Assembly (NCBI GenBank): GCA_035048815.1
Contig: JAUCBN010000016.1
Location: 9,664,501 to 9,728,500, forward strand
Source of the DNA: Abelmoschus esculentus
Lineage: Eukaryota; Streptophyta; Magnoliopsida; Malvales; Malvaceae
Length of the DNA: 64,000 bases
Direction: 5' to 3'
Under the pieces are notes generated by a model. It did no database searches and was not told the DNA's origin. It saw nothing but the letters and a program-made list of their open reading frames with translations. This document shows positions 12,290 through 22,480 of this stretch, in pieces (position 1 is the first letter of the stretch; the number at the start of each line of letters is the position of its first letter). A program made the translations under genes and the position numbers.

Positions 12290-12450
12290 GTATAGATTCC
12301 CAAATAATATTGTAAAAAGATAATAGAGCCCTTTATAAAATCGCTCAAAAATTGATGTAAGGGACACGTTCAAAATTTCCAGAATTCAATATCAAAGTTC
12401 TTGTTCAAAATTATTTACCTTCGTGTTTATTTTTGTTTTAAACTTTTTAT
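12290..12450 (+). promoter_or_regulatory. EPRV transcript promoter and leader start
   Basis: A TATA box (TATAAA, 12334-12339) sits in the context AGAGCCCTTTATAAAATCGC, followed by a leader running through TTCCAGAATTCAATATCAAAG. This resembles 35S-type promoter/leader segments of plant pararetroviruses. The preceding 12160-12240 has repeated AATGTAGTGCTAG/CTAGTAATATTG words that may be enhancer-like. The host could in principle read from it into flanking DNA; nothing in the sequence proves activity. Confidence 0.5.
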
Positions 12451-12539
12451 ATTTTATATTTCAATTTTCAATATTAAAAATTATATTATCAAAATCAAAA
12501 TTTTAATTTATTTCAAATTTCACCCATCAATCATCAGAT

Positions 12540-13069
12540 TCAAGCATCAAGTATAATATATATAAGTATATATTAAAGTATATTATATATTATAATAATA
12601 TTATATATTATATATAATACGTTAGTACATAAAGTATAATATATATAAGTAGATTATATATATTAAAGTATATTATATATGTATTAAATTATATTATATA
12701 CATCTAATATATATGCATATACATATTATTATAAATATATATATTAATCTATACATATATATACATACTTATATATAAGTATACATACAATATATATTAT
12801 ATGCATATTTATATATTATATACGTATATTAATGTATACTATATAATATATAAATATACATATACTTACACACATACTTATATATTATATACATATACAT
12901 ACATATTATATATTTATATATATAGTATTAGTTTCCTATATAATATACATTTCATATTTTTCATATATAGTATCATTCTATATATAGTATAAATTATATA
13001 CATAGAATATATTCCATATAAAGTAAGAATTTCATATTTCTATTTTTAAAATATATTAAATTATACTGT
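12540..13069. repeat. TA-rich low-complexity block
   Basis: About 500 bases are nearly all A/T with TATATA, ATATACATAT and AAGTATATTA words, some in near-tandem (AAGTATAATATATATAAGTA occurs twice around 12551 and 12638). The 63-codon open frame inside it is a repeat artefact. It borders the right end of the EPRV, mirroring the shorter TA-rich block on the left. Confidence 0.7.
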
Positions 13070-13800
13070 ATAGATATAAATTATAATATTAAAATACATT
13101 AAAATTAATTTTTTCACCGAATTTAACTATTATTAATTTATAATTTTTACAATTTAGTCTTTACAACTTTATTTTTATTTCAAATTGAGTACTATTTATT
13201 TTTTTTAAATTTAGTTTAGTATTTTTAATAAGATAATATTTTATTTTATTAAGGTTTATCCTTTTTAACTTAAGACTTTATTCTTTCTAGTCCAATGTTT
13301 ATTTCTTATTAATTTTTAATTTTTGTAATTTAATACAATTCTTAAGATATGAATCGTTTGATGATATTTTTATTTAGTCTAGTGCGTAATATTTATTTTT
13401 AATATATTCATGCTAGTTAAAGACGTTAGATATTATATAATTAATTCGAAATGAATGATCAATCATTCAACCCAAGTCTATCAGTTATCTACTTAATTAC
13501 TTATTTGTACCAAACTCAAACTTAAATAATTTTAATTAATATGAATTTAAAACCGAATTAATTCGACCTGAAATAAAACCGAATTGAAATGAATCCGACC
13601 TAAAATCTACCCAACCTGAAATGAACCTGTCAATTATCTGATTTGGACTCGAACTGTTTGAACCCAACCTGAAATGGATCCGCACCCGACCCAAATCGAG
13701 TTAAAACATTAGATCAACCTAAAATGACCTATATCTGATTTTACCCGACTTGACAGTACTCGACCTAAAATTCATCCGAGTAAAATATTTTTACATCTCT
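13070..13800 (-). mobile_element. hAT-like AT-rich repeat, copy B
   Basis: The right end, read on the minus strand, starts TAGAGATGTAAAAATATTTT followed by CGGATGAATTTTAGGTCGAG and many GGGTC/CGGGT words. The interior shares words with the copies at 40562-41514 (A, opposite strand) and 15040-15490 (C), notably TAATATTTATTTTTAAT, GATGATATTTTT and CACCGAATTTAACTATTA. No coding. The left boundary is lost in AT-rich DNA. Confidence 0.55.
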
Positions 13801-14744
13801 AGATGCTACTCATGATCATAAGTATTGGTCCACTTGTATTGGTACTATGGCAATAATCCTACGCTAAGACTTTTATTATTATCACTAATAAAATCTAATG
13901 AATACTTGAATAGTTAATCTTCAAATCAATCAAAGAAATAATTGAATTGAGCGGTACCAAAAATTCAACGAGTTTGATCGAATTAAATAAATAATAATAA
14001 AAAAATACAATTCTAACACAAATCTATAAAAGAAGAGGGGAAAGACCGACTACTACATGAATGTAAATATACCATAAGGGAATATGGCATGATTCATGAC
14101 TTATACATCCAAAATTATGGATAAATAATAAAATAGGCATTAAATTCATTAAAAATTTAATTAATATCCAAATTTTAGATTTTTAATTTTTTACCAAATC
14201 TATTTTAAATCTCCAAAAACTAAGGTTTCATAGAATTCTCCAAATTAAGTTTCTCAATCAAAAGTTCAATTTTTTTTTTAAAGTTAACAAAAATTTTGGA
14301 TGTTACAAGCAAGTTCAAATTCGATGAAATTCTCACTACAATTTCAGTCATTGGTGAGTTCATTGAAAATGTAATGTTTTCCTTATAGCCTCTAACATCA
14401 TAATTAACCAAGTACATATTATCTTTACAACCCTACTTGTGCTTGCTCTGTTCATCCTCATTGGACTGACCATCCAATTCTCAATTCAACAGTAGTCTCC
14501 TAATTTAGCTCATCTTCAAGAGGATTAAATCTTTTTTTGGCAATGCTTGTTTTTTCCGGTTTATCTGTCTACGAATTAAATTCTTTGTTTATATTTTAAA
14601 AATACTTGTATTTATATCGTTTTCAATTATACGTACTTATGACTGCTAAATGGACGTGTGTTTGGAACTATGGTAAAATAAAATTTTATGATATGCGTTT
14701 TGGGTCCAATTATTATATTTTGGTCGAAGGTGTTACATGAATTT
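13801..14744. other. No recognisable gene
   Basis: I see only AT-rich sequence with short chance frames, such as a 65-codon minus frame at 14220-14417. Nothing repeats clearly elsewhere in the window. The words TTGGACTGACCATCC and CAACAGTAGTCTCC near 14460-14500 make it locally less AT-rich, but no protein pattern is visible. Confidence 0.4.
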
Positions 14745-15490
14745 TTAAGTTTAAAATATTATTATAGCATATAATAATTTTGGATAAAAATTATTTTTAT
14801 TATAACATATAAATTTTTTTATTAAATATAATCAATTAAAAAAAAGGAAATATTGAATTTATATATTCATTTGACATTACTAAGTTTAAAATTTTGTTAA
14901 ATAATTCAATGCTCAGTAATAATTCAATATGCTTAGTATTAACTCATTCAATATAAATTATTTGTCAAGTAAATATGAATTAATATACTTAAATTTATTT
15001 TTAATCACATGTTATATTATATTTCTATTTTTACAATTAAAAGACATAGGTGTTTAGTTTACACTTTATTCATCGGTGATCGTAAGATAATGATATATAA
15101 ATTCGAATTGAATACTATTTATTTTAAAATTCTAATCTAGTTCAATATTTTTAATATAATTATATTTTCGTTTATTATAGTTCATAAAACTTTATTTTTA
15201 TTTTAAGTTGACCCCTATTTTTTTGTAATTTAGTCTGATACTTTTATTCATATTAATCCTTAAATTTTATTTTTCACCGAAATAAACCCTTACTAATTTC
15301 CAATTTTATAATTTAACTTAATATTTTAGATACAAATCATATGATATAATGATATTTTTTATTTTAATACCTAATATTTATTTTTAATGTGATTTGTATT
15401 CGTGAAAGATATTAAATAATTCACTCAAAATGACTCGATCTAAAGTCTATCAACTAATTATGTTTGTATCTGTTTAAATACCCTACTAAC
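14745..15490 (-). mobile_element. AT-rich repeat, copy C, truncated
   Basis: Bases 14785-14885 match 4645-4765, and 15040-15490 matches the interior of copies A and B (shared words: TTCAATATTTTTAATA, TTTTTCACCGAAATAAACCC, TAATATTTATTTTTAATGTG). Unlike B, it stops before reaching the CGGGT-rich end, close to the gene fragment at 15552, so it is truncated or its end was overwritten. Confidence 0.5.
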
Positions 15491-15551
15491 TTGTACCCTG
15501 ATGATTTTCCATTGAATTTTAGATTTGAGATGCTATGGGAGGTCGTCGTAG

Positions 15552-15851
15552 AGAGTTAAATATTTTGCCCCAGAAACATTGGAATGTTTATATCTAGAGA
15601 ACAGAAAAAAAAGGAAAGATGAAGAAGCTGCTGCAAAAGTAGAACAGCTAAAACGTGAACAGGCAAGAAAAAGAGATGCCGAATTTCAACTTGAGCAGCT
15701 TCAGGCTGCTAGCGGGTTGGCTCCATTAAATAAATCTGGAGGTTCAGAAGCTACTGCTGAAGAGGCTGTTGAATCTAAACTCAAATCTTGTCAAATTAAT
15801 CTCTTTGCAGGGATTAGGATTTTTGATCCCATTAAAGTTTTGAGGAAGTAA
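15552..15851 (+). pseudogene. Lys/Glu-rich coiled-coil gene fragment, unidentified
   Basis: An open frame from 15552 to the stop at 15849-15851 codes for about 99 residues. The first third reads YFAPETLECLYLENRKKRK, then a charged helix with alternating Glu/Lys/Ala/Gln that should form a coiled coil, then a Gly/Ser/Glu linker and a hydrophobic stretch ending IFDPIKVLRK. Codon use and composition are less AT-rich than surroundings, as expected of real coding DNA. There is no Met at the start (TAG at 15549), so it looks like an internal exon or a processed fragment cut on both sides. I do not recognise the family. Confidence 0.45.
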
Positions 15852-15914
15852 GAAGCTAAGTTACGCAGGATAGGGACAGAAAAGGATAATTTCCAAAATA
15901 TGTCAAATATTAAT

Positions 15915-16150
15915 AAAATAAGTCATATCATCGAGAAATTATATCATGGGTCAGTCCCACCACGTCATCCATGAGACCGACTAATGATAATCATCCAACT
16001 TATTATTTTTTAATTTTTAAAGTGAAGATTCACTTGGAAAAAAATATGACATGGAAAAGTTGATGAAGTGGATAATTATTATTGATCGGTCCCATGGACA
16101 CGTGGTGAGACTGACCCATAATATAATTTTTCCATATAATCGGTCTTTTA
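15915..16150. mobile_element. MITE-like foldback element
   Basis: Long inverted arms at 15936-15982 and 16084-16131 pair at nearly 90%: the left arm has AAATTATATCATGGGTCAGTC and CCACGTC, the right arm reads as its complement with CACGTGG and GACTGACCCATAATATAATT. The similarity fades outward to about 15915 and 16150. The loop is AT-rich and non-coding. The right arm contains a perfect CACGTGG (G-box/ABRE core). A target duplication could not be fixed. Confidence 0.7.
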
Positions 16151-16187
16151 ATGAAAAACGAAGAAATCATCAAAATTACTTCAATGC

Positions 16188-16325
16188 ATGAAGCTCACTG
16201 TATTTAAAGGGTCATATCCATGTCCAAACTGCGCCGGACACCAGTACTTACCCTCTACTGTCAGCATTGAAAAGGAACTGCAGGCTTTGTTTCAACGGAG
16301 TATATATTTATGTTTTGACTTTTGA
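16188..16325 (+). CDS. Small ORF with CPNC motif, doubtful
   Basis: A 45-codon frame opens with ATG at 16188 and ends at TGA 16323-16325. It contains CPNCAGHQY followed by a helical segment IEKELQALFQ, which has the look of a zinc-binding loop plus helix, and it is less AT-rich than its surroundings. A possible exon end (GGA|GTATAT) lies near 16298, and a second less AT-rich block at 16362-16456 is framed by AG and GTATAA, so this could be part of a split gene. There is no family match I can name; it may equally be chance. Confidence 0.25.
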   Translation: MKLTVFKGSYPCPNCAGHQYLPSTVSIEKELQALFQRSIYLCFDF

Positions 16326-17015
16326 GCATGAAGTTATAATCTCCTTGAATCTATTATGTAGCTGCAATTTCTTGGCACGAGAATAGAAAAAGGTCCAGAC
16401 AGGGGAAGGGAATAAATCTCAGCAACCACCAAAGATGAACAAGGATCAAGTCATAAGGTATAACGTTTTCTACTTCCGTTTGTTCAGCAACTGAATGGTA
16501 TTGCTCGACCGTATACTATATTAGATGTGGGGAGATGGACAACATACATGCATTCAAGACAAGATGGACACAAGATCAACATTCCTTAATAGTTAAAAAA
16601 TGGAGATATTTTCTTGGAAGAAAATGTTGAAGTAGTATGTGTTCTCGAGGACAGTTTAACATAAACTCTTTCTACTGGTCTAATTGGTTCGTTTTTAATT
16701 TCCATTCATTGAGTAGAAAATTACGGTGATATAGAGATTTTCCATGGTGCTGGATATTCTGCATTAATTCATGCTATATGAAAACCTGCAGGCATTGGTT
16801 CCTAGATATGGTTTGCAATAAAAACTCTAATCAAACTTTCACTAGGCCAAATATAAGTAATCAGATCAACCACTCTGCAGATAAGAAAAAATTAAATAGG
16901 AGAAAATCCAATCATATTTTTACTCAGTAATATAAATATGGAAGGTCAGATTTCGATTTTCAGACATATTTTAGCCTATCTGATACAATGAGAATCAATG
17001 AAAATGAAGCCTCAA
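16326..17015. other. Intergenic, no clear feature
   Basis: Less AT-rich than most of the window, with one block (16362-16456, CTGCAATTTCTTGG to CATAAG) that could be an exon or a 3' untranslated piece of a neighbouring transcript. It probably includes the 3' untranslated region of the minus-strand gene that ends at 17016. I see no complete frame. Confidence 0.35.
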
Positions 17016-17366
17016 TCAAGCAGATTGAGTAGTTGAGAAATGGAGCAGTACCAGTACCAGTACCAGTATCAGTACCACCCTAGTAATTAATGTATGTATG
17101 GAGCTATCGGAAGTTGATACTTTTGTACACCTAACAAGTCTTGTTGCAAATTGATCCAATCCCATTTTCAGCCTGGGATGTAACCGAAACGTTGTATCGG
17201 ATCGAATTGGAGTTGAACAGATGAGATTGGTAATTTGAAGGGGTTTTCTTAATCTTCTTTTAGGTTTGTTGGAGGAGAAAGGGTTTCTGAAAGCAGCAGT
17301 AGGGCTTTTGAAGGAGAAAGGAGGGATGTTTTCCTTGTTATTTTCACTGAGGGAGACAACAGCCAT
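17016..17366 (-). CDS. Small KEN-box protein, probably cell-cycle related
   Basis: Translated from the ATG at 17364-17366 (a longer frame opens at 17522 but its extra 52 residues look like untranslated leader), the protein has 116 residues. Residues 5-15 read SLSENNKENIPP, containing a KEN box, a degron read by the anaphase-promoting complex. Residues about 34-48 read KPKRRLRKPLQITNL, a basic patch with an RxxL D-box-like element. The pairing KENIPP plus LRKPLxxxTN recurs in small plant mitotic regulators (family knowledge), so a nuclear, cell-cycle-controlled role is inferred. The C-terminus is odd: it runs through a GTACTG microsatellite giving a Leu/Val string, which suggests a missed intron or a mutated end. 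I do not recognise the exact gene. Confidence 0.5.
   Translation of the reverse strand: MAVVSLSENNKENIPPFSFKSPTAAFRNPFSSNKPKRRLRKPLQITNLICSTPIRSDTTFRLHPRLKMGLDQFATRLVRCTKVSTSDSSIHTLITRVVLILVLVLVLLHFSTTQSA
17046..17080. repeat. Hexanucleotide microsatellite (CAGTAC)n
   Basis: Five near-perfect CAGTAC/CAGTAT units overlap the 3' coding end of the KEN-box gene. On the coding strand they read GTACTG and encode the repeated Val-Leu string, so length changes here would change the protein tail. Confidence 0.75.
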
Positions 17367-17636
17367 TTTGATCTTGGGTTGTGCTAGAGGAGGAGGAGGG
17401 GTGAGTGAGTGGTGGAGGAGAGGAGAGACATAAGTAAATAAGAAATGGTGAATTTTTGAAGAAGATTTCAGTTCAAACTTCAAAACTGTATTGGGATTTT
17501 TCATTTCAGGTTTTGATTTCATGGAGCGAAATTTGGTGGGTTGAATCGGAAAATATACGGTCTTGGAAATATTTTTACAGTAATATGTACTTCTAACAAA
17601 CTATTATACTTATATTTTTGATAAATTTTTTCAATT

Positions 17637-17709
17637 GGGGATGTAGCTCAGATGGTAGAGCGCTTGCTTAGCATGCGAGAGGTACGGGAATTGATACCCC
17701 GCATCTCCA
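17637..17709 (+). tRNA. tRNA-Ala(AGC): tRNA-Ala, anticodon AGC
   Basis: The 73 bases fold as a cloverleaf: acceptor GGGGATG (17637-17643) pairs with CATCTCC (17702-17708) with one G-U, discriminator A at 17709, D-arm GCTCAGATGGTAGAGC, anticodon loop TTAGCAT, and T-arm CGGGA/CCCCG. Compared with the usual plant tRNA-Ala(AGC) I recall, three positions look changed: the anticodon stem has TTG for CTCG-type pairing (now G-U), the last T-stem pair is A/C, and the T-loop reads ATTGATA for ATCGATA, which changes the conserved C56. A run of T follows at once (17710-17713), a Pol III stop. It is intact in length but possibly decaying. Confidence 0.85.
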
Positions 17710-17716
17710 TTTTCTT

Positions 17717-17921
17717 ATTCTTTCTGCTTTTATTTTTTCTCCTTTTTTGTTTGTACTCAAAGATTTCGTTTGTGTAACCAATTCATATTCTTTCTGCTTT
17801 TTTTTCTCTTTTTTAGTTTGTACTCAAAGATTTCGTTTGTGTAACCAATTCATATTCTTTCTGCTTTTTTTTTTCTCTTTTTTAGTTTGTACTCAAAGAT
17901 TTCGTTTGTGTAACCAATTCA
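17717..17921 (+). repeat. Three tandem copies of a 66-70 bp unit
   Basis: Units 17717-17786, 17787-17852 and 17853-17921 each begin ATTCTTTCTGC, pass through a T-rich tract of variable length, and end TTTCGTTTGTGTAACCAATTCA. The units differ almost only in the T-tract. The array starts 8 bp after the tRNA gene, so it lies in its 3' flank. The 66-codon open frame over it is a repeat artefact. Confidence 0.9.
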
Positions 17922-18008
17922 AGAGAAATTGTCAGTTCAATCACTAATCTCTTCACATACTCTTAGAAGGGAAATCCATAAACCTAAACAGAATCTTTGG
18001 TTTGGAAG

Positions 18009-19330
18009 ATGTCATTATCGGTCTCTCTAAAGTCTCAAGCCTTTCTGTTCCTCGTTCAGATCTGATCCTATCTGCAACAACGCATCTCTTTCTGAATTCT
18101 CTTCAGACTTCAAAAATACTAATTTTAAAATCTATATTGGGTTTTCTTAGTTGAATATATGATAGATTTATAACATAATGTATCAGCCTGTTCCTTAACT
18201 GTCTCAGTTTTTACTTGTTGAAGCAAAATGCTGTAACATGGGTATGGAATATTTAAAAAAATGATCTTTTAATGTACTAGAATTTGAAAGTATCAATTTT
18301 TTTGGGACAAATGTATGTTATTTATTTTACCATTTTTCATATGTAATTTGCTTTACCTTTTTAAGAAGCACAAACCAATTAACAATAACTACAACCACAT
18401 TGAGCCTTTGCAGTCAACTAAATGAAAATACATGATTCTGTTTTTCATTTATGCAAGATTCTTTGCTATTGAATTTCCTAAGAAATTTTCAGGTTAAGAA
18501 GGAATTAATTTTAGGGGGAAAGCTGCAGTTGTCTGCCACTCAATTCAGGGAAATGGGACATGGTTTTCAGTGCTTCGGTTATGGCAGATTTCTTAACAGG
18601 TCACTTTACTGGTTTGTACTGTCGTTTTCATGTTTTGTTGATTTCTTTTTATCTCCATGTCTATAATGCTTAATTTATTTGTTCATTTTTTATGTTGCAG
18701 AACCGGATGTTGAGGACCAGGAGGGTGGCGTTTCAACACTTTTGGTGAATATTGATAGCGAGTTTGACCCCTATGGTGCAATGAGTACACCACTTCACGA
18801 AACAGCTACATTTAAGCAGGTAAGCCTATTGAATGTTATCTTGGATTATCTTTTAAATGTTTACCTAGAGGCTACGGTCTAGGACAAGAGAGAAATGACA
18901 ATGTTTTGAATTTTTAGGGTGTAGAGTTTTGGGATAAAAAGATTCTTCTTAGTTTAGGATTTTTCTTGCTATTGCTTTCATGGTTTGATTCATTTGCTGA
19001 ATTTGTTGCTCGTTGTGTCAACTTTGAAGTTAATAGGTTGAACCAAATATTTAACCTTCTTTCATGTATTATTTTGGTGTTTAAAGTTGTTTGTATTCCT
19101 ACTCCATGGACTCTTCGCAAAGCTTGAGACTGGCTTATTATCCTTTTTTACTTTTTCATGTAATTATAAGATTCACATTGTTTCCTTGATCTGTTCGTAT
19201 TTTTCTACAGTTCTGCAAGTTTGTAGTTTATTTACACAAGAAGGTTCATATATATTATTGTAGGCACAGAAATTGTTGTCGTAGATGACATCTATGGTCT
19301 TTTGTTTCATTCGTTTGAGACTTTTTTTCT
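18009..19330 (+). pseudogene. CBL: Cystathionine beta-lyase pseudogene, truncated
   Basis: Exon 18701-18819 (AG before, GTAAGC after) encodes EPDVEDQEGGVSTLLVN and then FDPYGAMSTPLHETATFKQ, the start of the mature plastid cystathionine beta-lyase, a PLP enzyme that turns cystathionine into homocysteine in methionine synthesis. The exon before it ends at 18599 (AACAG|GT) and joins in frame as ..MADFLT+E. A possible first exon opens at ATG 18009 (MSLSVSLKSQAF, transit-peptide-like), then needs a frameshift. At 19264 a further block reads TEIVVVDDIYG, matching the EIVaGDDlYGG segment of the enzyme, but the intervening exon (PSAIENGPYDYTRSG region) is missing and no later exon, including the PLP lysine, follows; LTR sequence starts at 19381. 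A dead, 3'-truncated copy. Confidence 0.75.
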
Positions 19331-19380
19331 TTTCTTAAATCTGCATCTTTTCATTGTCGAAAATGTTTAGATTTTGTTGG

Positions 19381-22300
19381 TGTAACACTTCAAATGTGGG
19401 CTTAAAAATAGTCTATTAATGCGATAAATAATTGATCATTGAATATTGTGACATGAATGATAGAGTCTGGGACCAAATTTAAATAATGAAGTAAATTGTG
19501 TTGGAATTCTAAAGACTCGTTTTGAAACAATTAAGTTAATGGAATTGAAGGTGAAGGAACTAATTAAGCTAAAGATCAATTAGCAAATGAACAAAGTAAA
19601 TATATTTCAAGGATTATAAAGGAGTATGTATGAACATTAAGGTGTTAATTTAGCATTTGAATCAAAGCATTAAGAATTGAATTAAAAGAAAGAATACATG
19701 ACCCGGTGACTAAATTGGAAAGTGAAGTAAGTAGCTTGAAGGACTAAAATAAAATAAGAAAGAACTTGCTTCTTGCATGTATAATTCCACCATTTAGGAG
19801 GAGTGGAATTCTTAAGGAAGAAGGATGTAGCCGGCCATGTGGGAGGTGTGTAATTAGTTTCATTCTTTGTCGTCAACCTCTCTCTCATCCCTTCCTGAAT
19901 AGCTGGCCGATGCATAGAGAAGAGACTTGGGGAAGCCATGGAAATTAAGCTTGAATGGCGGGTAATTCATGGTTCAAACCATTAAGAAATTCTATGAATT
20001 AATAAAGCAATTTCCATTTTCAGTTTCATGGTTAAAATGCATGTACATGCCATGTTAAGATTAAGAAGATAGATTTAATCTTGTTCTATAAAGATGAGTT
20101 ATGCTAGATGAAATCATATTGGTGTAGTGTTGTTTAAAGTAGGAAATCTTGCTAATAATTGTGAGAAATGAAGCCAAATAATTCTGAAAATCTGAGTTGG
20201 GAAGGTGTTGGTATGACTCCTACATTTAATTCAGGTCACATGTTATTTTGAAGAGCATAGAAGTATTGAAACACAATCTGCCCAGAAAAGCTCACTTCTG
20301 GCAGTAAGTTTAGAAAATCATAGAAAATTAAATCTGTTGGTATAGAAGATAAATTTTATATGAATAGAATCATGTGTGAGTCTAGTTTAATTTACAACAA
20401 ACAGTGATTGATTTTGAATTCTGTATAAAAAAATATAAAATTTTACGTAAGTAAAGGTCAGAAGTGGTTGGTAAACCGTTTCAAAAAGAAATCTGCATTA
20501 GTAGTAAATTTGAAGAATTTCTATAAATTGTATTGGAGTTAAAACCTATAATTTATATGGTTGAAAAGCTTGCCATGTTTAGTCTCATTTAAAATAAACG
20601 AAACTAAATTTTGAGTTTTAAAACAACTTGTAGAGACAATTGTTCAAAGACATTATAATCTGTCTGGTGACAAAATTAGGTGTACCTTTAGATTAAATAT
20701 TGTATTAATTCATAAGGATTAATTATTAGTTAAAAAAAATGCAAGTTCTATATGGTTAGAAAACAAGTTGATATAGATTTTCAACGGTGTAAACAGTTTG
20801 AAATTCTGAGGTACGCAATATAAGTTATGAAAGTTTAATTAAGTAATACACAGTTTGTCCGACAACAAAATTTTTGATATAATTACACTTTTGGTCCCTT
20901 TTAGTTTAAATGTTAATTAAATAGAGTTTTTGCCCCTCCAAAATTTTAAATTTAAAGGTTTAATAGATTTTTGCCCCTCCCAGTATTAAATCTTAGCTCC
21001 GTCATTGACCATATATGATATTAAAAATATTATTGAAAAAAATATGAATATAGAAAAACTATTTTGAGATTATGCATAACACATGATTTTAGATTATCTT
21101 GAACATGTTTATATATTATAGGTTGTTTGATAAAATATAAATGCATACGTATGTGAATTGGGTTATAAAATAACGTGTTAACATATGCTTGCTGTCCTGG
21201 TTTGAATGAATGTGTCTATAGATGTGAAATTGACTGATTCTTGTTGAATCACGTGCTTGTTATCTAGCTTTGAAAAAAAATGTGCATATAGATGTAAAAT
21301 TTCACTAAACCATGTTGAATTACATGCTTGTTGCCCAACTTTGAACCTATATAGATGTGAAATTTGACTTATTTATGTTGGATTATATGATTGATGCCCT
21401 ATCCCTGAGAAAATAAATGTATGTATTTATAAGTTGTCTCGATGATACAAATTAAGGATTGTCTTAACGATAATATGTATTTATCATGTAAGTGTGCTAT
21501 CTCAACATAGTAACTTATCCTGAAAACAACCATTAGAAGATTGATCAAGTATGTTTATGTGTAAGGAACTACTAGTAATTAGTTAGTAATGTTTGGTTAT
21601 ATGTTTCGAGGTACATTGGCTGGATATGAAAGAATAAGAGAAAATAATTTATAAAAATTTAGGAGAAAATGTAGACTCATGTATTCCGTAATTTCAGAGC
21701 AAAAGGTGAGTGTAGCTGTGTTTTCTCGAATGACATAGTGTCATTCTGAATATTGTTAATATGTTTGATCTAATTAAGAAATTGTATATAGCTCTTATAG
21801 AGCAAGAAATGTGAAGCATGCACGGCATAACATCATGTAAAAACATTGAGTTATAAATGTATTATATGAATTTAGTATGCTTCACTATGATGTACTTGTG
21901 ATTATGATGTGAATACTTTATGATAAAGATTGAATTTGTTTACTGACCAATGAAATAACAAGATTACCATAAAACTTAAAGAAGTCTACTGATCAATAAA
22001 ACACTAAGTTTAATGCAAGATTGAAAGCTAATGTTACAAGTACCCTAAATATTAAAAACTTTAGAAGCAAGAAAACTTAATTTATGCAATAAGCCATTGA
22101 AAGTAAGTTACTAGTAAGATTACTTGATCAATAAGACACTTTCTCAAACTCATTGATATAAGATATCTAAGTTACAATTTAAATGAAAGTTTTTGGACAA
22201 TTGAGTATAATACTTAGTCTGTCTGAGAGTATGGTCATGAGCGATGACTCGCATTTGTATGTGATGTGTTTCAATAGTAGTCATTGTTATGTGCTCTATC

Positions 22301-22480
22301 TAAGTATAGTCTGGATTACATGTGATGTGTTTTAATATTAGTCACTACTATGTGCTTTGTGTAAGTATTGCCTAGTCCTATATGTCCAAACAGAAATCAA
22401 TGTATTTCTTTAAGTCTTAATTATTTTGGAAACGAATATCTCGTAAATAATTTATTTTGGGAATTAATTTCTATCGTTTT
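19381..22480 (+). mobile_element. LTR-retrotransposon remnant, 5' LTR edge
   Basis: An LTR-like edge TGTAACACTTCAAATGTGGG begins at 19381 directly after the cystathionine beta-lyase pseudogene. The next 3 kb is non-coding, with long purine-rich and AT-rich runs and repeated motifs such as GTGATGTGTTT(C/T)AATA(G/T)TAGTCA (22261 and 22323) and TAGATGTGAAATT (three times, 21220-21365). No matching right end or target duplication to GTTGG was found, so it is truncated. Inside, 20880-21010 matches a small MITE-like family also present at 56863-56975 (shared TTTGTCCCTC/TTTTGCCCCTCC and CTTAGCTCC words). Confidence 0.55.

Larger units (their letters stand above)
5166..12450 (+). mobile_element. Endogenous pararetrovirus (Caulimoviridae), decayed
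   Basis: About 7.3 kb is laid out as one genome unit: a tRNA-Met-like primer site, then movement-protein, coat-protein, protease, reverse transcriptase and RNase H regions, another reading frame, and finally a TATA-bearing promoter region. The order and motifs are those of Caulimoviridae; the style is closest to petuvirus- or florendovirus-like plant EPRVs as I remember them, but the genus is not settled. Every region carries stop codons and frameshifts, so it is a fossil. TA-rich sequence flanks it on both sides (5040-5160 and 12540-13060). No LTRs or integrase are seen, as expected for this family. Confidence 0.85.

Noticed and set aside
19682..19948. Opposed 85- and 60-codon frames
   Set aside because: They overlap on opposite strands in LTR sequence with no domain pattern; the less AT-rich patch is typical of LTR promoter regions.
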